NCBI GenBank assembly: GCA_030649735.1
Contig: JAUSFL010000008.1
Location: 1 to 64,000, forward strand
Direction of reading: 5' to 3'
DNA length: 64,000 nt
Origin: Candidatus Iainarchaeum sp.
Lineage (GTDB): Archaea > Iainarchaeota > Iainarchaeia > Iainarchaeales > UBA10191
Position 1 is the first letter of the stretch; each line of letters opens with the position of its first letter. This document shows, one piece after another, positions 32,060-39,612 of this stretch. A program made the translations under genes and the position numbers. Below the pieces are notes generated by a model. It had not been told where the DNA came from and made no database searches. It was given only the letters and a program-made list of their open reading frames with translations.

Positions 32060-32545
32060 ATGGCTAAGGTGAAGAATGAATTTCCTGAATCTGAGTTAGT
32101 GCGCAGGACTTTCATGATTCGCGAAATGGACTTGCCGCCTCAAGTCCAGCTTACGCGGCGTTCAATGCTGCGCTGGTTTGCCTTGGCTTCTGGAATGATT
32201 TCTGAAAAGGAATCCCGCTCCACAGTGCTTGAGGTTTTGGATGCTTTGTTTTACTTTCAATTCCAGAAAAAGCAGGATCCTACTGCTCAGGAAGTGATCA
32301 AGTACATTAAGGAAAAGCACGGCAAGATTGTTTCTGAAAAGCTCTTGCGCTATCATTTGAACAGGTTGATTTTGCTTAATCTTTTGCAGAGGAAATCAAG
32401 CCGTTATTTCTTCAATCCTTCCCCTTACGCGGAGCGCAAGGATTTGAAGGCTTCCTTTAATTATTGGATTCGCGAGCATTTGGAAAAGTCCTTGAAAGAC
32501 TGTGAATTTGTGCTTGGAAAACTGCAGGATAATTACAGCAAGTGA
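32060..32545 (+). CDS. Winged-helix-like hypothetical protein
   Basis: About 161 residues from ATG 32060 (MAKVKNEFPESELVRRTFMI), with GGTGG 5 nt upstream; TTG 32048 or GTG 32051 are alternatives. The central part has helix-turn-helix character: DPTAQEVIKYIKEKHGKIVS, EKLLRYHLNRLILLNLLQRK, then a wing-like SRYFFNPSPYAER. This is the pattern of archaeal winged-helix regulators. It is followed after 6 nt by the basic protein at 32552. Target unknown. Confidence 0.65.
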   Translation: MAKVKNEFPESELVRRTFMIREMDLPPQVQLTRRSMLRWFALASGMISEKESRSTVLEVLDALFYFQFQKKQDPTAQEVIKYIKEKHGKIVSEKLLRYHLNRLILLNLLQRKSSRYFFNPSPYAERKDLKASFNYWIREHLEKSLKDCEFVLGKLQDNYSK

Positions 32546-32551
32546 TGAAGA

Positions 32552-32926
32552 ATGCCTGGTTTGGGAAGCGTTTTTTTAAGGCCTGGAAGAAAAATGCAGC
32601 CAAAGCAGCCCCTGTTCAATAATAAGCCTAAAGCCTTGCCTGTTCAAAAGGCACGCGCGCCCGCGGCTGCAAGACCTATTTTGCGGGCTCGAATAAATTC
32701 TCAAAAGCGCCGGCTTCTTTCGCGAGAAGAGCAAATCAGGAATTCTGCAGTTCGTGCTGAACGAGCCGCAATAATCCGCAGAGTTAATGTTCCGTTCGAG
32801 CAAAGGCTTGCGAGAGTTGCTGCAGATGTTAAAGCAAGAAAATTGTCTTTTGATAATGGAGCTAAAATAATTGACAGGATTAATTTGCAGAGGGAAATTG
32901 CATTGAGGAGATTGGGCTTGAAATGA
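32552..32926 (+). CDS. Hypothetical basic protein
   Basis: The 124-residue protein begins MPGLGSVFLRPGRKMQPKQP, with a Pro/Ala/Arg-rich first half and a helical Arg-rich second half (RLARVAADVKARKLSFDNGA). Very basic, no Cys. It belongs by composition to the same group of short proteins as those at 16155 and 23825. It is co-transcribed with the winged-helix-like gene and convergent with MEMO1. Confidence 0.6.
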   Translation: MPGLGSVFLRPGRKMQPKQPLFNNKPKALPVQKARAPAAARPILRARINSQKRRLLSREEQIRNSAVRAERAAIIRRVNVPFEQRLARVAADVKARKLSFDNGAKIIDRINLQREIALRRLGLK

Positions 32927-32927
32927 C

Positions 32928-33728
32928 TTATTCCCAAACCACGCTTGCGTATCCTACAACGCTTGTTTTGTCTTTTGTGGCGCGCGCTGAAGTGTAATAA
33001 TCGAGCAGTTTGGCCTTTAACTTTTTTTCTTTGGCAAATTCTAAAAGCGCTGTAATGCCAGCGTATCCGCAGATTGAAAGGTCGTTTTCAAACACCAGGT
33101 CAAAAAAACCCTCAACACGATTATGTAGTATTTGTTCTATTGCTTCGTCGTCTTTTTTTTTCGCGCTTTCTTCAGTTTCAAAATGCGTGAAATCGCTGCT
33201 TGCAATAAGCCCAAAGTCGAATTGCTTATGCAGTTCGGCAAGTGCCTGCCCGAGCTTTTTTAAGACTTGCAGGTCTTGCCCTGCAATGCAAACAACCACT
33301 AGTTTGAAGTCTGTCCCGAATTTTTTTTGCAGTAAAATCAGCTGCATTTCTGCAGAATGCTCTTGCAAATGCGCTTTTTCGTCAGATTTGGCTTCAGGCA
33401 CTAATTCAATCAGCCTTTCCGCAAGTTCTTTGTTGATTTCGTTCATTCCTTGAATTGTTTGCCATTCGCCGGCTGGATAGATGCTTATTTTCTCTCCAAG
33501 GCCTGTGTGATTTGGACAGAGAATTATGTAGTTGCTGCTTTTTCTTAGGCTGTTAATGCTTTTTCCTGCAATTTCTCCGCTGTAAATCAGGCCCGCGTGC
33601 GCTGAAATGCAAGCTATTGCTTTTCCTTCTGTTTCTGGCTTTGGAATGTTTTTTGCCAGCTGCTTTTCCAGCAATGCTTTAGAATTAGGGTAAAACAGGC
33701 CTTGCACTGCAGGCTGTCTAATTGCCAT
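32928..33728 (-). CDS. MEMO1 family protein (AmmeMemoRadiSam system B-type)
   Basis: The 266-residue protein shows the family's metal-site landmarks: SAHAGLIYSG (His44), LCPNHTGLG (His74), the late Cys in SICGYAG, and RQPAVQGLFYPN at the start. LQEHSAEMQL and SDFTHFE are conserved blocks. MEMO1 is related to extradiol dioxygenases and often sits with an AMMECR1 and a radical-SAM gene; neither is here. Its place directly after rps2, 2 nt downstream, is the standard archaeal order. Cellular role remains unclear. Confidence 0.94.
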   Translation of the reverse strand: MAIRQPAVQGLFYPNSKALLEKQLAKNIPKPETEGKAIACISAHAGLIYSGEIAGKSINSLRKSSNYIILCPNHTGLGEKISIYPAGEWQTIQGMNEINKELAERLIELVPEAKSDEKAHLQEHSAEMQLILLQKKFGTDFKLVVVCIAGQDLQVLKKLGQALAELHKQFDFGLIASSDFTHFETEESAKKKDDEAIEQILHNRVEGFFDLVFENDLSICGYAGITALLEFAKEKKLKAKLLDYYTSARATKDKTSVVGYASVVWE

Positions 33729-33730
33729 TT

Positions 33731-34552
33731 TTACTCACCAGGCTTTGAGAATGACGGCCTTGGCCTGCTGCTAGAGCTGCCAAAGCTTCTTCCTCTTCCA
33801 AAGCGGCCTCTGCCAAACCTTGATTGTTTTGCCTCGGCTGCTTCCTGCTCTGCCTTGATGTCGTCTTCAGTAAGCTTGTATTCAAAGTCTTCGATCTTTT
33901 TGTCGAATTGCTCGTCTTTGGTTATCAATTCTTTTGCCTTCAAAACTTCCCTGGCCAAAAGCCAGTAAACTAGCGCAAGGCTTTTTCTTCCCTTGTTGTT
34001 TGCAGGAACAACCAGGTCAATGTTTTTTGTTGAATTGTTTGTTGAGCAGATTCCAATGACTATAGCCTTGGTCCTGCCTGCTTCGCTGATTGATTGGCTG
34101 TCGCTTTCAGGCTCTGTTGCAATTATCAATCGCGGCTCGAAAAAATCAGTGTGGTTTGCGTTAGTGAAAGTGCCTGGAACAAACCTGCTTGTGAAAGCCC
34201 TTGCGCCAATGGCTTCAGCGAATCTTTCGCTCGGGGTTTTTCCATAAAGCCTTCTTGCAACAACCGCAATCTTTTCTGCGGGAATTCTTGCAATGAATTG
34301 TGCGGCAATCCTGATTCTCTCGTCAAGCGTTTGGACGTCAAGGACGCTTAGTCCGTCAGGGCGCATTTTGTAAATGTATTTTTTCATGTCGCCTGACTTG
34401 AAGCGCGTTCCGATATGAGCTCCGCTTTTCAGGTACTTGTCTGCCCCAACCAATAGGTTTTGGCCGGCAATTTGCAATTGCTCTTCAATGATTACTTCTT
34501 TTTCCTGCGGGATTTCTGTGTCTTTTTTCATCAAACTGTTCACCAAACTCAA
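33731..34552 (-). CDS. rps2: 30S ribosomal protein uS2
   Basis: Small-subunit protein at the body-head junction. Core blocks are [39 protein letters not shown] and FVPGTFTN. At 273 residues it is longer than usual: it has a 35-residue N-terminal extension and an Arg/Gly/Phe/Ser tail ([14 protein letters not shown], then a Ser/Pro run) resembling RGG-type RNA-binding tails. Start overlaps the rpoN stop by 4 nt. Confidence 0.97.
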   Translation of the reverse strand: MSLVNSLMKKDTEIPQEKEVIIEEQLQIAGQNLLVGADKYLKSGAHIGTRFKSGDMKKYIYKMRPDGLSVLDVQTLDERIRIAAQFIARIPAEKIAVVARRLYGKTPSERFAEAIGARAFTSRFVPGTFTNANHTDFFEPRLIIATEPESDSQSISEAGRTKAIVIGICSTNNSTKNIDLVVPANNKGRKSLALVYWLLAREVLKAKELITKDEQFDKKIEDFEYKLTEDDIKAEQEAAEAKQSRFGRGRFGRGRSFGSSSSRPRPSFSKPGE

Positions 34553-34746
34553 ATTTTGTATTTCATTATATCGTCGATTGCTTCAACATGGCTGAAGATT
34601 GTCCTTCTGCAGCAGTAGCGCGTTATTCCCAAGTCGTCAAGCACTTTTTCAGGCTTTTCCTTGTTGTTTTGGGTTCTTTTCACGTATTCTTCGAAAACTT
34701 CAGAAACAAGTTTTCCGCAACTAAAGCACCTTACTGGAATAATCAT
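34549..34746 (-). CDS. rpoN: RNA polymerase subunit N (Rpb10)
   Basis: The 65-residue subunit from ATG 34746 ([20 protein letters not shown]). The zinc site uses CFSCG and the CCRR pair near residue 45. AGGTGA lies 6 nt upstream of this ATG; the GTG inside it is not the start. Rpb10 helps assemble RpoD and RpoL with the core. The gene usually next in line, rpoK, is absent, and rps2 follows directly. Confidence 0.96.
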   Translation of the reverse strand: MIIPVRCFSCGKLVSEVFEEYVKRTQNNKEKPEKVLDDLGITRYCCRRTIFSHVEAIDDIMKYKI

Positions 34747-34771
34747 ATTCTCTTTCACCTTCTTTTTTCAG

Positions 34772-35203
34772 TCATCTGAAAGACAGTTGTTTTTTTGCGC
34801 GGGCTCCTCTTCCCAGCGGTTTTTTTGATTCTTTTCTTCTTGCATCGTCAACAAGCAAGTTTCGGTCATACTTTAAGAGTTTTTCCTTGAGTTTTTTTTC
34901 CCCGTAATAATTCACTAGAGCTTTTGCGATTGCAGTTCTGGCTGAAAGCGCTTGCGCCATTGCGCCGCCGCCTTGAATGTTGATGTCAATGTCGACTTCA
35001 GCGTTTAATGGCTCTATTATTTCCAATGGCTCATTGATTAATTCTCGAATGTACCTGCTTCCGTAAACATTCAAGTTCATCCTGTTGATTCGGATTGTTC
35101 CTTTTCCTTTCCGTATTACAGCGCGTGCGATTGCTGTCTTTTTCTTTGACTTTGATGTAATGCCTTTGGCTTTTTTCTTTTTCTTAGCAACTTCTGCAGT
35201 CAT
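34772..35203 (-). CDS. rps9: 30S ribosomal protein uS9
   Basis: Binds the head of the small subunit; its C-terminal tail touches P-site tRNA. Core blocks include RAVIRKGKGTIRINRMNLNV, NIQGGGAMAQALSARTAIAK and the tail KKPLGRGARAKKQLSFR (usual end KSFR). The N-terminus carries a Lys-rich extension of about 20 residues. It lies 10 nt after rpl13, in the standard order. Confidence 0.97.
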   Translation of the reverse strand: MTAEVAKKKKKAKGITSKSKKKTAIARAVIRKGKGTIRINRMNLNVYGSRYIRELINEPLEIIEPLNAEVDIDINIQGGGAMAQALSARTAIAKALVNYYGEKKLKEKLLKYDRNLLVDDARRKESKKPLGRGARAKKQLSFR

Positions 35204-35213
35204 GTTTGATCAC

Positions 35214-35639
35214 TTAAAATTTTGCCCCTTGAATTCTGGAGATTTCCCCAATTGTCATTGATTTTTTGAAATTGTCTTTTTTTGCGTTCTCGATTGTTTC
35301 TGCCTTTTCGTTTTTTAGCGCTGCCGGAACTCCGACCCAAACGCGAAGGTTTCCGAAGGCTTTTCTTCCGCGAGTGCTGTATTTTGGAAGCATGTTCCTT
35401 ACTGCAGAGCGAATCATGCGGTCTGGCATTCTGGAAATGTGCGGGCCTTTTGTTGGATTGCTTTTTGGCGCCCTTGCGAGCTTTACGCGGACTTTTTCAA
35501 GAATGAATGGCTTGCTGCCTGACATTACTGCCTTTTCTGCATTGACTATTTCGACTTTTTCCCCGGAAAGGAGCGTTTTTGCGACTTTGCTTGCCATTCT
35601 TCCAAGGACAAGCCCTTCTGCATTGATTATTATTGCCAT
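35214..35639 (-). CDS. rpl13: 50S ribosomal protein uL13
   Basis: An early-assembly large-subunit protein, 141 residues. Recognisable blocks are GLVLGRMASKVAKTLLSGEK, KSNPTKGPHISRMPDRMIRS and VRNMLPKYSTRGRKAFGNLR. No unusual extension. Located between rpl18e and rps9 in the usual archaeal cluster. Confidence 0.97.
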   Translation of the reverse strand: MAIIINAEGLVLGRMASKVAKTLLSGEKVEIVNAEKAVMSGSKPFILEKVRVKLARAPKSNPTKGPHISRMPDRMIRSAVRNMLPKYSTRGRKAFGNLRVWVGVPAALKNEKAETIENAKKDNFKKSMTIGEISRIQGAKF

Positions 35640-35657
35640 TTTTTCATCAACTCAATT

Positions 35658-36026
35658 TTATGCCGTAATCATTAATTTTGAAGCCGTGAATTTTTTTCCA
35701 AGGGCTTCTTTCAAGAGCATTGCGCTTCCTTTTTTTTCTTCGATTGCTTTTTTTGCGCTTGCCGAATAGCTTAATGCAATTACTTCGAGCTTTGCCTCGA
35801 TTTTTTTGTTTCCCAAAACTTTTCCCGGAACAACCATTGTTTTTTCAGGGAATTTTCCGCTCAAGAACTCAAGCTTTGAAGCGTTGACGTTAATCCTTTG
35901 CCTTGTTGGAAGCGCGATTTTGTCTGCGACTGCCTTCCAGACTGCCTGCTTTTCAGCTTTTGCCTTTTTTTTAAGCTTGTCTATGAGCATTTTGGTGCTT
36001 TGCTTTGTTGGTCCTGTTCTCTTCAT
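35658..36026 (-). CDS. rpl18e: 50S ribosomal protein eL18
   Basis: A 122-residue archaeal/eukaryotic-specific large-subunit protein. It starts MKRTGPTKQSTKMLIDKLKK, then VWKAVADKIALPTRQRINVN and VVPGKVLGNKKIEAKLEVIA. The gene follows the tRNA-Leu after about 45 nt, the normal head position of the L18e-L13-S9-RpoN cluster. Confidence 0.96.
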   Translation of the reverse strand: MKRTGPTKQSTKMLIDKLKKKAKAEKQAVWKAVADKIALPTRQRINVNASKLEFLSGKFPEKTMVVPGKVLGNKKIEAKLEVIALSYSASAKKAIEEKKGSAMLLKEALGKKFTASKLMITA

Positions 36027-36070
36027 TTCATTTCACTTTTTTTTGGCTGGTAATTTTGTAAGCGAGTTTT

Positions 36071-36182
36071 GCAGGGGAAGGGATTTGAACCCTTGAAGGC
36101 ACTAAGCCACAGGATCGCTAACCCATTTTTGTTCCCTTATAGGGCTTAAGTCCTGCCCCTTTGGCCGCTCGGGAACCCCTGC
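36071..36182 (-). tRNA. tRNA-Leu (UAA) with 29-nt intron
   Basis: Read on the minus strand, acceptor GCAGGGG pairs with CCCCTGC. The T arm is AAGGG-TTCAAAT-CCCTT, and a long variable arm (GGC/GCC around TTAGT) marks a class II tRNA. The anticodon stem is CAGGA/TCCTG. After removing 36116-36144 the anticodon loop reads CTTAAGA, giving anticodon TAA (Leu) with the intron after position 37, the canonical archaeal site. The intron can form CCC/GGG stems as in a bulge-helix-bulge, though I have not verified the exact motif. No CCA is encoded. It sits inside the r-protein cluster between rpoD and rpl18e. Confidence 0.93.
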
Positions 36183-36237
36183 AAGTATAATATTTTTCGA
36201 ACGTGCTTTTTATAACACCCTTGTTTTTTTCTCCCAA

Positions 36238-36999
36238 TCATTCCTTTAATGAATTAATGCTTTTTTTGAATTCCGAAACTTTTTCTTTCAATGCCTCAAT
36301 TGCGTGGAGCGCGACTTCTTCGCTGTCTGATTGCCCGTGGCTTTCAATGAAGAACACAAAGTTTTCAGGGTCTGTTTCCAGCTTGATGTGGCCTTTGTCG
36401 CAGTAGTTTACGCAGGCCTTGCATGCATTGCACTTTAAGGCGTCTGTAATCACGATTTTTTTTGCCTTGACTTCCAGGATGTTTTTTGGGCAGTGCTTTA
36501 CGCAGTCTTCGCAGGCATTGCATTCTTTGTCCACTGTTATAGTGTGGGTGTTCCTGTAGCCTACTATTGCAGGCTGCCATTTTGAGTGCTCTTTGCCAGT
36601 GCTTATTGTCGCAATCAATTCCATTTTCACTCTTTGCCCCTTGTTTAATTTCACGAGCGGGACTTTTTTGCCTATGATTTCGACTGAAGGGTCTGCGCTT
36701 TTGATGTCTTTTCCATAGACTGTGCAAGGGCCTTCCTTGTCTAGAGTGAATTTTGCTGTTTCGTTCTTTTTGTAGTCTTTCAAGTCTGCCTTGATTGGAA
36801 TCATTCCAATCCTGTGCGCGAGAAATTCGTCAAACATTACTGAATTGTTTTCAAAGAAAGTGACTTCTTCGATTGCAAGTGTTGGAACTTCAAGCATTAT
36901 TGCTCTCCTGAAAGAGTTCATTAATTCCGGAGTTGCCCCCTTGATTAGGAGTTTTAGCAAATTTCCTTTCTTTTCCAATTGTTTGACTTCAAGATTCAT
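36238..36999 (-). CDS. rpoD: RNA polymerase subunit D (Rpb3-like) with two [4Fe-4S] motifs
   Basis: Assembly subunit of RNA polymerase, 253 residues. The N-terminal dimerisation and insert parts are typical (NSFRRAIMLEVPTLAIEEVT, RIGMIPIKADLK). A ferredoxin-like domain at about 155-205 carries CxxCxxCxxxC twice: Cys160/163/166/170 and Cys190/193/196/200. The first is followed by Pro as in ferredoxins; the second has Asp instead (NYCDKG). Archaeal RpoD with intact clusters occurs in several lineages, where the clusters stabilise assembly. It lies between rps11 and the tRNA-Leu. Confidence 0.97.
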   Translation of the reverse strand: MNLEVKQLEKKGNLLKLLIKGATPELMNSFRRAIMLEVPTLAIEEVTFFENNSVMFDEFLAHRIGMIPIKADLKDYKKNETAKFTLDKEGPCTVYGKDIKSADPSVEIIGKKVPLVKLNKGQRVKMELIATISTGKEHSKWQPAIVGYRNTHTITVDKECNACEDCVKHCPKNILEVKAKKIVITDALKCNACKACVNYCDKGHIKLETDPENFVFFIESHGQSDSEEVALHAIEALKEKVSEFKKSINSLKE

Positions 37000-37017
37000 G
37001 CATTTTCTCTCCTTTGA

Positions 37018-37404
37018 TTAATGTTTTTTGCCCCTGTCTCTTTTTCTTTTCCTGCAGCCGTCGTGCGGAACTGGAGTCACGTTTTCTATTGTCCTGATTC
37101 TCATTCCCATTCTTGTAAGCATTCTGATTGCGGCTTCAGCCCCTGGTCCAGGGCTTTTTGACCTTAAGCCTCCTTGGCCTCTTACGCGCACTTCAACTTC
37201 TGAAATTCCTTTTTCGCGGGCTTTTTGCGCGACTACTTCCGCGACTTTCATTGCGGCGTAAGGCGAGGCTTCCTTGTGCTGTGCCTTGACCACGATTCCG
37301 CCAGAGCATTTTGCTATTGTTTCAGCGCCTGTAATGTCTGTGAGCAGAATGATTGTGTCATTGTGCGAGGCGTAAATGTGGATTATCCCGTTCTTTGAAG
37401 CCAT
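37018..37404 (-). CDS. rps11: 30S ribosomal protein uS11
   Basis: Platform protein of the small subunit, 128 residues. Seen: IIHIYASHNDTIILLTDITG, SPYAAMKVAEVVAQKAREKG, RSKSPGPGAEAAIRMLTRMG and the C-terminal TPVPHDGCRKRKRDR. Its start shares one base with the rps4 stop. Confidence 0.97.
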   Translation of the reverse strand: MASKNGIIHIYASHNDTIILLTDITGAETIAKCSGGIVVKAQHKEASPYAAMKVAEVVAQKAREKGISEVEVRVRGQGGLRSKSPGPGAEAAIRMLTRMGMRIRTIENVTPVPHDGCRKRKRDRGKKH

Positions 37405-38006
37405 TACTTTTCACCTTCTGCTTTTTCTTCAATTACTTTTTCTATAGCTTCTTCAGTCGCTGCTGATTCTTCAAAGTCTTTCTTCAAGTCTTTTTTTCCT
37501 TTCTTTTCCTGTTCTGGAGTCAATAGCTTCATTGGCTCTTTATAGTATGCCACTGTTGATTCCAGGTCTTTTGGAATGATGTATCCCGGAGTTGAGGCCT
37601 TTTTTCCGTTGACTGAAATTTTGCCGTGCGTTATGAATTGCCTGGCTTGCTTTGCAGTCAGTGAAAGGTTTTTCCTCATGACTATTGTCTGCAGCCTTCT
37701 TTCAAGCAAGGATTCAATCTTTAATCCCAGAATGTCATCGATTGTCGCGTTTGTTTTCAAAAGCCCTATTCTTGCAAGGCTGTTGATTAATTCTTTTTCG
37801 CGCTTTGCCCTTTCTTCAATGCTTAATGCCAGCATTTTCCTGGCATTCTGCCTCTTTTGGCGCAAAAATGTTTCTGCCTTCCAGATTTCACGCATGTTTT
37901 TCAGGCCGTAAGTGGCTTTTAATTTTCTGTCTTTCCCAAGCCTTTCCAAGTCCCAGACTTTTCTTGGCTTTTCGAAAGTTTTTCTTCTCTTTTTAGGGTC
38001 TCCCAT
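37404..38006 (-). CDS. rps4: 30S ribosomal protein uS4
   Basis: Primary 16S-binding protein, 200 residues. Key blocks: MGDPKKRRKTFEKPRKVWDL, LLERRLQTIVMRKNLSLTAK, ARQFITHGKISVNGKKASTP (the S4 RNA-binding fold). An acidic Glu/Lys tail (about 30 residues) follows the usual end. Located between rps13 and rps11 as in most archaea. Confidence 0.97.
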   Translation of the reverse strand: MGDPKKRRKTFEKPRKVWDLERLGKDRKLKATYGLKNMREIWKAETFLRQKRQNARKMLALSIEERAKREKELINSLARIGLLKTNATIDDILGLKIESLLERRLQTIVMRKNLSLTAKQARQFITHGKISVNGKKASTPGYIIPKDLESTVAYYKEPMKLLTPEQEKKGKKDLKKDFEESAATEEAIEKVIEEKAEGEK

Positions 38007-38021
38007 TCAAATTACACCTTT

Positions 38022-38546
38022 TTATTTTTTCTTCTCTTCTTTTGCGCCTGCTGCCGGCTTGGCTGGGCCTGCCGCGGTTTTTGCGTCTTTCTTCATTACT
38101 CCGACAGTTGCTCCGCGCTTTCTGAAAGAGCTTCTGGTTCTTTGTCCCCTGACTGGAAGCCCGTACATGTGCCTTACTCCGCGGTATGATTTTATGCGTT
38201 TCATTCTTTCAAGGTCTTTTCTCAAGTCAAAGTCGAGGTCAACCATTACGTGATGAATGTCAGTTCCTGTTTCAATGTCTTTTTGGCGGTTGAATGTCCA
38301 TTTTGGAATCCCGAATTTTTGCGGGCTTTGTATGATTTCTTCAAGCTTTGAGTCCATGTTTTCCTGCAGGTTTCCCAATTGCATGTCAAATGGCACTTTG
38401 GTGTTTTTTTCGAAAACATATGCTATGCTTCTTGCCATCCTGTGGCTTATTCCCTTTATTTTCATCAAGGCCCTGTAGATTGGAAGCCTTCCGTCAAGGT
38501 CTTTGTTGACTATTCTTACAATCAGCCTTAGTTCCTGCTCTTGCAT
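38022..38546 (-). CDS. rps13: 30S ribosomal protein uS13
   Basis: Small-subunit head protein, 174 residues: LRLIVRIVNKDLDGRLPIYR, ALMKIKGISHRMARSIAYVF and RGVRHMYGLPVRGQRTRSSF, followed by the VGV-containing end. It has an Ala/Lys-rich tail not found in shorter homologues. In many archaea cbf5/truB and L14e precede it; here only L14e does. Confidence 0.97.
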   Translation of the reverse strand: MQEQELRLIVRIVNKDLDGRLPIYRALMKIKGISHRMARSIAYVFEKNTKVPFDMQLGNLQENMDSKLEEIIQSPQKFGIPKWTFNRQKDIETGTDIHHVMVDLDFDLRKDLERMKRIKSYRGVRHMYGLPVRGQRTRSSFRKRGATVGVMKKDAKTAAGPAKPAAGAKEEKKK

Positions 38547-38547
38547 T

Positions 38548-38775
38548 TTACATTCCTTCCTTTAGTGCTTTTGTTATTTCTTCCCTTGAAGCATTCCTCA
38601 ACTCAACTTTGGATGCCGTGGGAAACAAGTGCCTTGCGTTGCATTTTTTCTTTTTGACTGTTATGCCTTCAATTGTCGGCTGTCCTTTTGCATCGACTTG
38701 TATGACTATTACTTTTTGGCCTGCATTGCGGCCTGTCCTTAAAACGCAAATTCTTCCTTCTTCAATCAATGCCAT
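38548..38775 (-). CDS. rpl14e: 50S ribosomal protein eL14
   Basis: A 75-residue KOW-type protein, typical for archaeal L14e: EEGRICVLRTGRNAGQKVIV, IQVDAKGQPTIEG, KKKKCNARHLFPTASKVEL. One nt separates it from rps13. A cytidylate-kinase-like gene is upstream, as in other archaea. Confidence 0.93.
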   Translation of the reverse strand: MALIEEGRICVLRTGRNAGQKVIVIQVDAKGQPTIEGITVKKKKCNARHLFPTASKVELRNASREEITKALKEGM

Positions 38776-38789
38776 AATTTCACCGTTTT

Positions 38790-39260
38790 TTATTTTTGGA
38801 TTTTTTCAAGGAATTTTTCAATGAGGTTTATTGTTGAATTTTCGTCAAGCCTGTCAATGTTCAGCATCAGGTCCAGCTCTTCTGGAACAAATGCTTCTGT
38901 CCCAAAGATTGTCTTGGCGCTTTTTTCAAGGCTTTGCTGTTCTTCTTCAATCAGTTCCAGCGCTGAAGCGACAGGGATTTTTTCAAGCTCTGCAATGCTT
39001 TTTGCGCGGCTTCTTTTGGCGGAGTTCAAGAACACTTTGACTGATTTTTGAACCTGCTTTCCTGCAATCATGCTGTCTGTGACGAATTTTCCTTTTTTTT
39101 CCTCCTCTTGGATCCTTTGCTTTAATTCTTCCCATCCTTTTTCTTTCATTATTTTTTCAGCGTCTTCCTTTCCAAAATGCCTCAGCCCAAACCTTAATGC
39201 AATTGTCTTGCACAATTTTTTGGTCTGTGTGCCTGGAAATGCTGTTATGATAAGAATCAT
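38790..39260 (-). CDS. cmk: Degenerate cytidylate kinase-like protein
   Basis: This position, between rpl34e and rpl14e, is where archaea keep cytidylate kinase. The protein is 156 residues. The first strand (MILIITAFPG) and the following helix fit, but the P-loop GxxGxGKT is replaced by AFPGTQTKKLCKTIALRFGL, with no GK(S/T). FGKEDAEKIMKEKGWEEL keeps the pattern of the NMP-binding region, and FVTDSMIAGKQV matches the usual (V)VxxGR/DGR-containing strand only loosely. Catalysis by the normal mechanism looks unlikely. It may have kept a structural or RNA-related role. The assignment rests on context plus partial similarity. Confidence 0.7.
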   Translation of the reverse strand: MILIITAFPGTQTKKLCKTIALRFGLRHFGKEDAEKIMKEKGWEELKQRIQEEEKKGKFVTDSMIAGKQVQKSVKVFLNSAKRSRAKSIAELEKIPVASALELIEEEQQSLEKSAKTIFGTEAFVPEELDLMLNIDRLDENSTINLIEKFLEKIQK

Positions 39261-39275
39261 TTCAAACCTCGGTTT

Positions 39276-39611
39276 TCACTTCATTTTCTTCATTGTCTGG
39301 TTCACGAATTTTTTGAGGCTTAAGTCAACGTTTTGGATGTTTTTTGAGTTTTGCTTTACCATTATTGCCTCGTCAATGACTTTGCGCCTGCATCTAGAGC
39401 AGAGCTTTCCGCCGAAAATCGCGCTTGGCCTTTTTTCTGTCTTGCTCATGGCTGCGAGCATTGCCTTGCTTTTTCCGTGCGGCACTCCATGCAATTGCTT
39501 CTTGCATAGGATGCATGTCCTTTTTTTTGTTTTCTTGACTTGCTGGCCGACTCGCACCTTTCCTGAAATTGTCCGAAAGAACTTTTTTCTCTTCATTTTT
39601 GCGCTTGCCAT
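39276..39611 (-). CDS. rpl34e: 50S ribosomal protein eL34
   Basis: A zinc-ribbon large-subunit protein of 111 residues. Cys pairs CILCKK and CSRCRR bind zinc; HGVPHGKSKAMLAAMSKTEK and RPSAIFGGKLC are the family blocks. The C-terminal helical tail (LSLKKFVNQTMKKMK) is somewhat longer than average. It lies 1 nt downstream of the DUF106 gene. Confidence 0.95.
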   Translation of the reverse strand: MASAKMKRKKFFRTISGKVRVGQQVKKTKKRTCILCKKQLHGVPHGKSKAMLAAMSKTEKRPSAIFGGKLCSRCRRKVIDEAIMVKQNSKNIQNVDLSLKKFVNQTMKKMK

Positions 39612-39612
39612 T

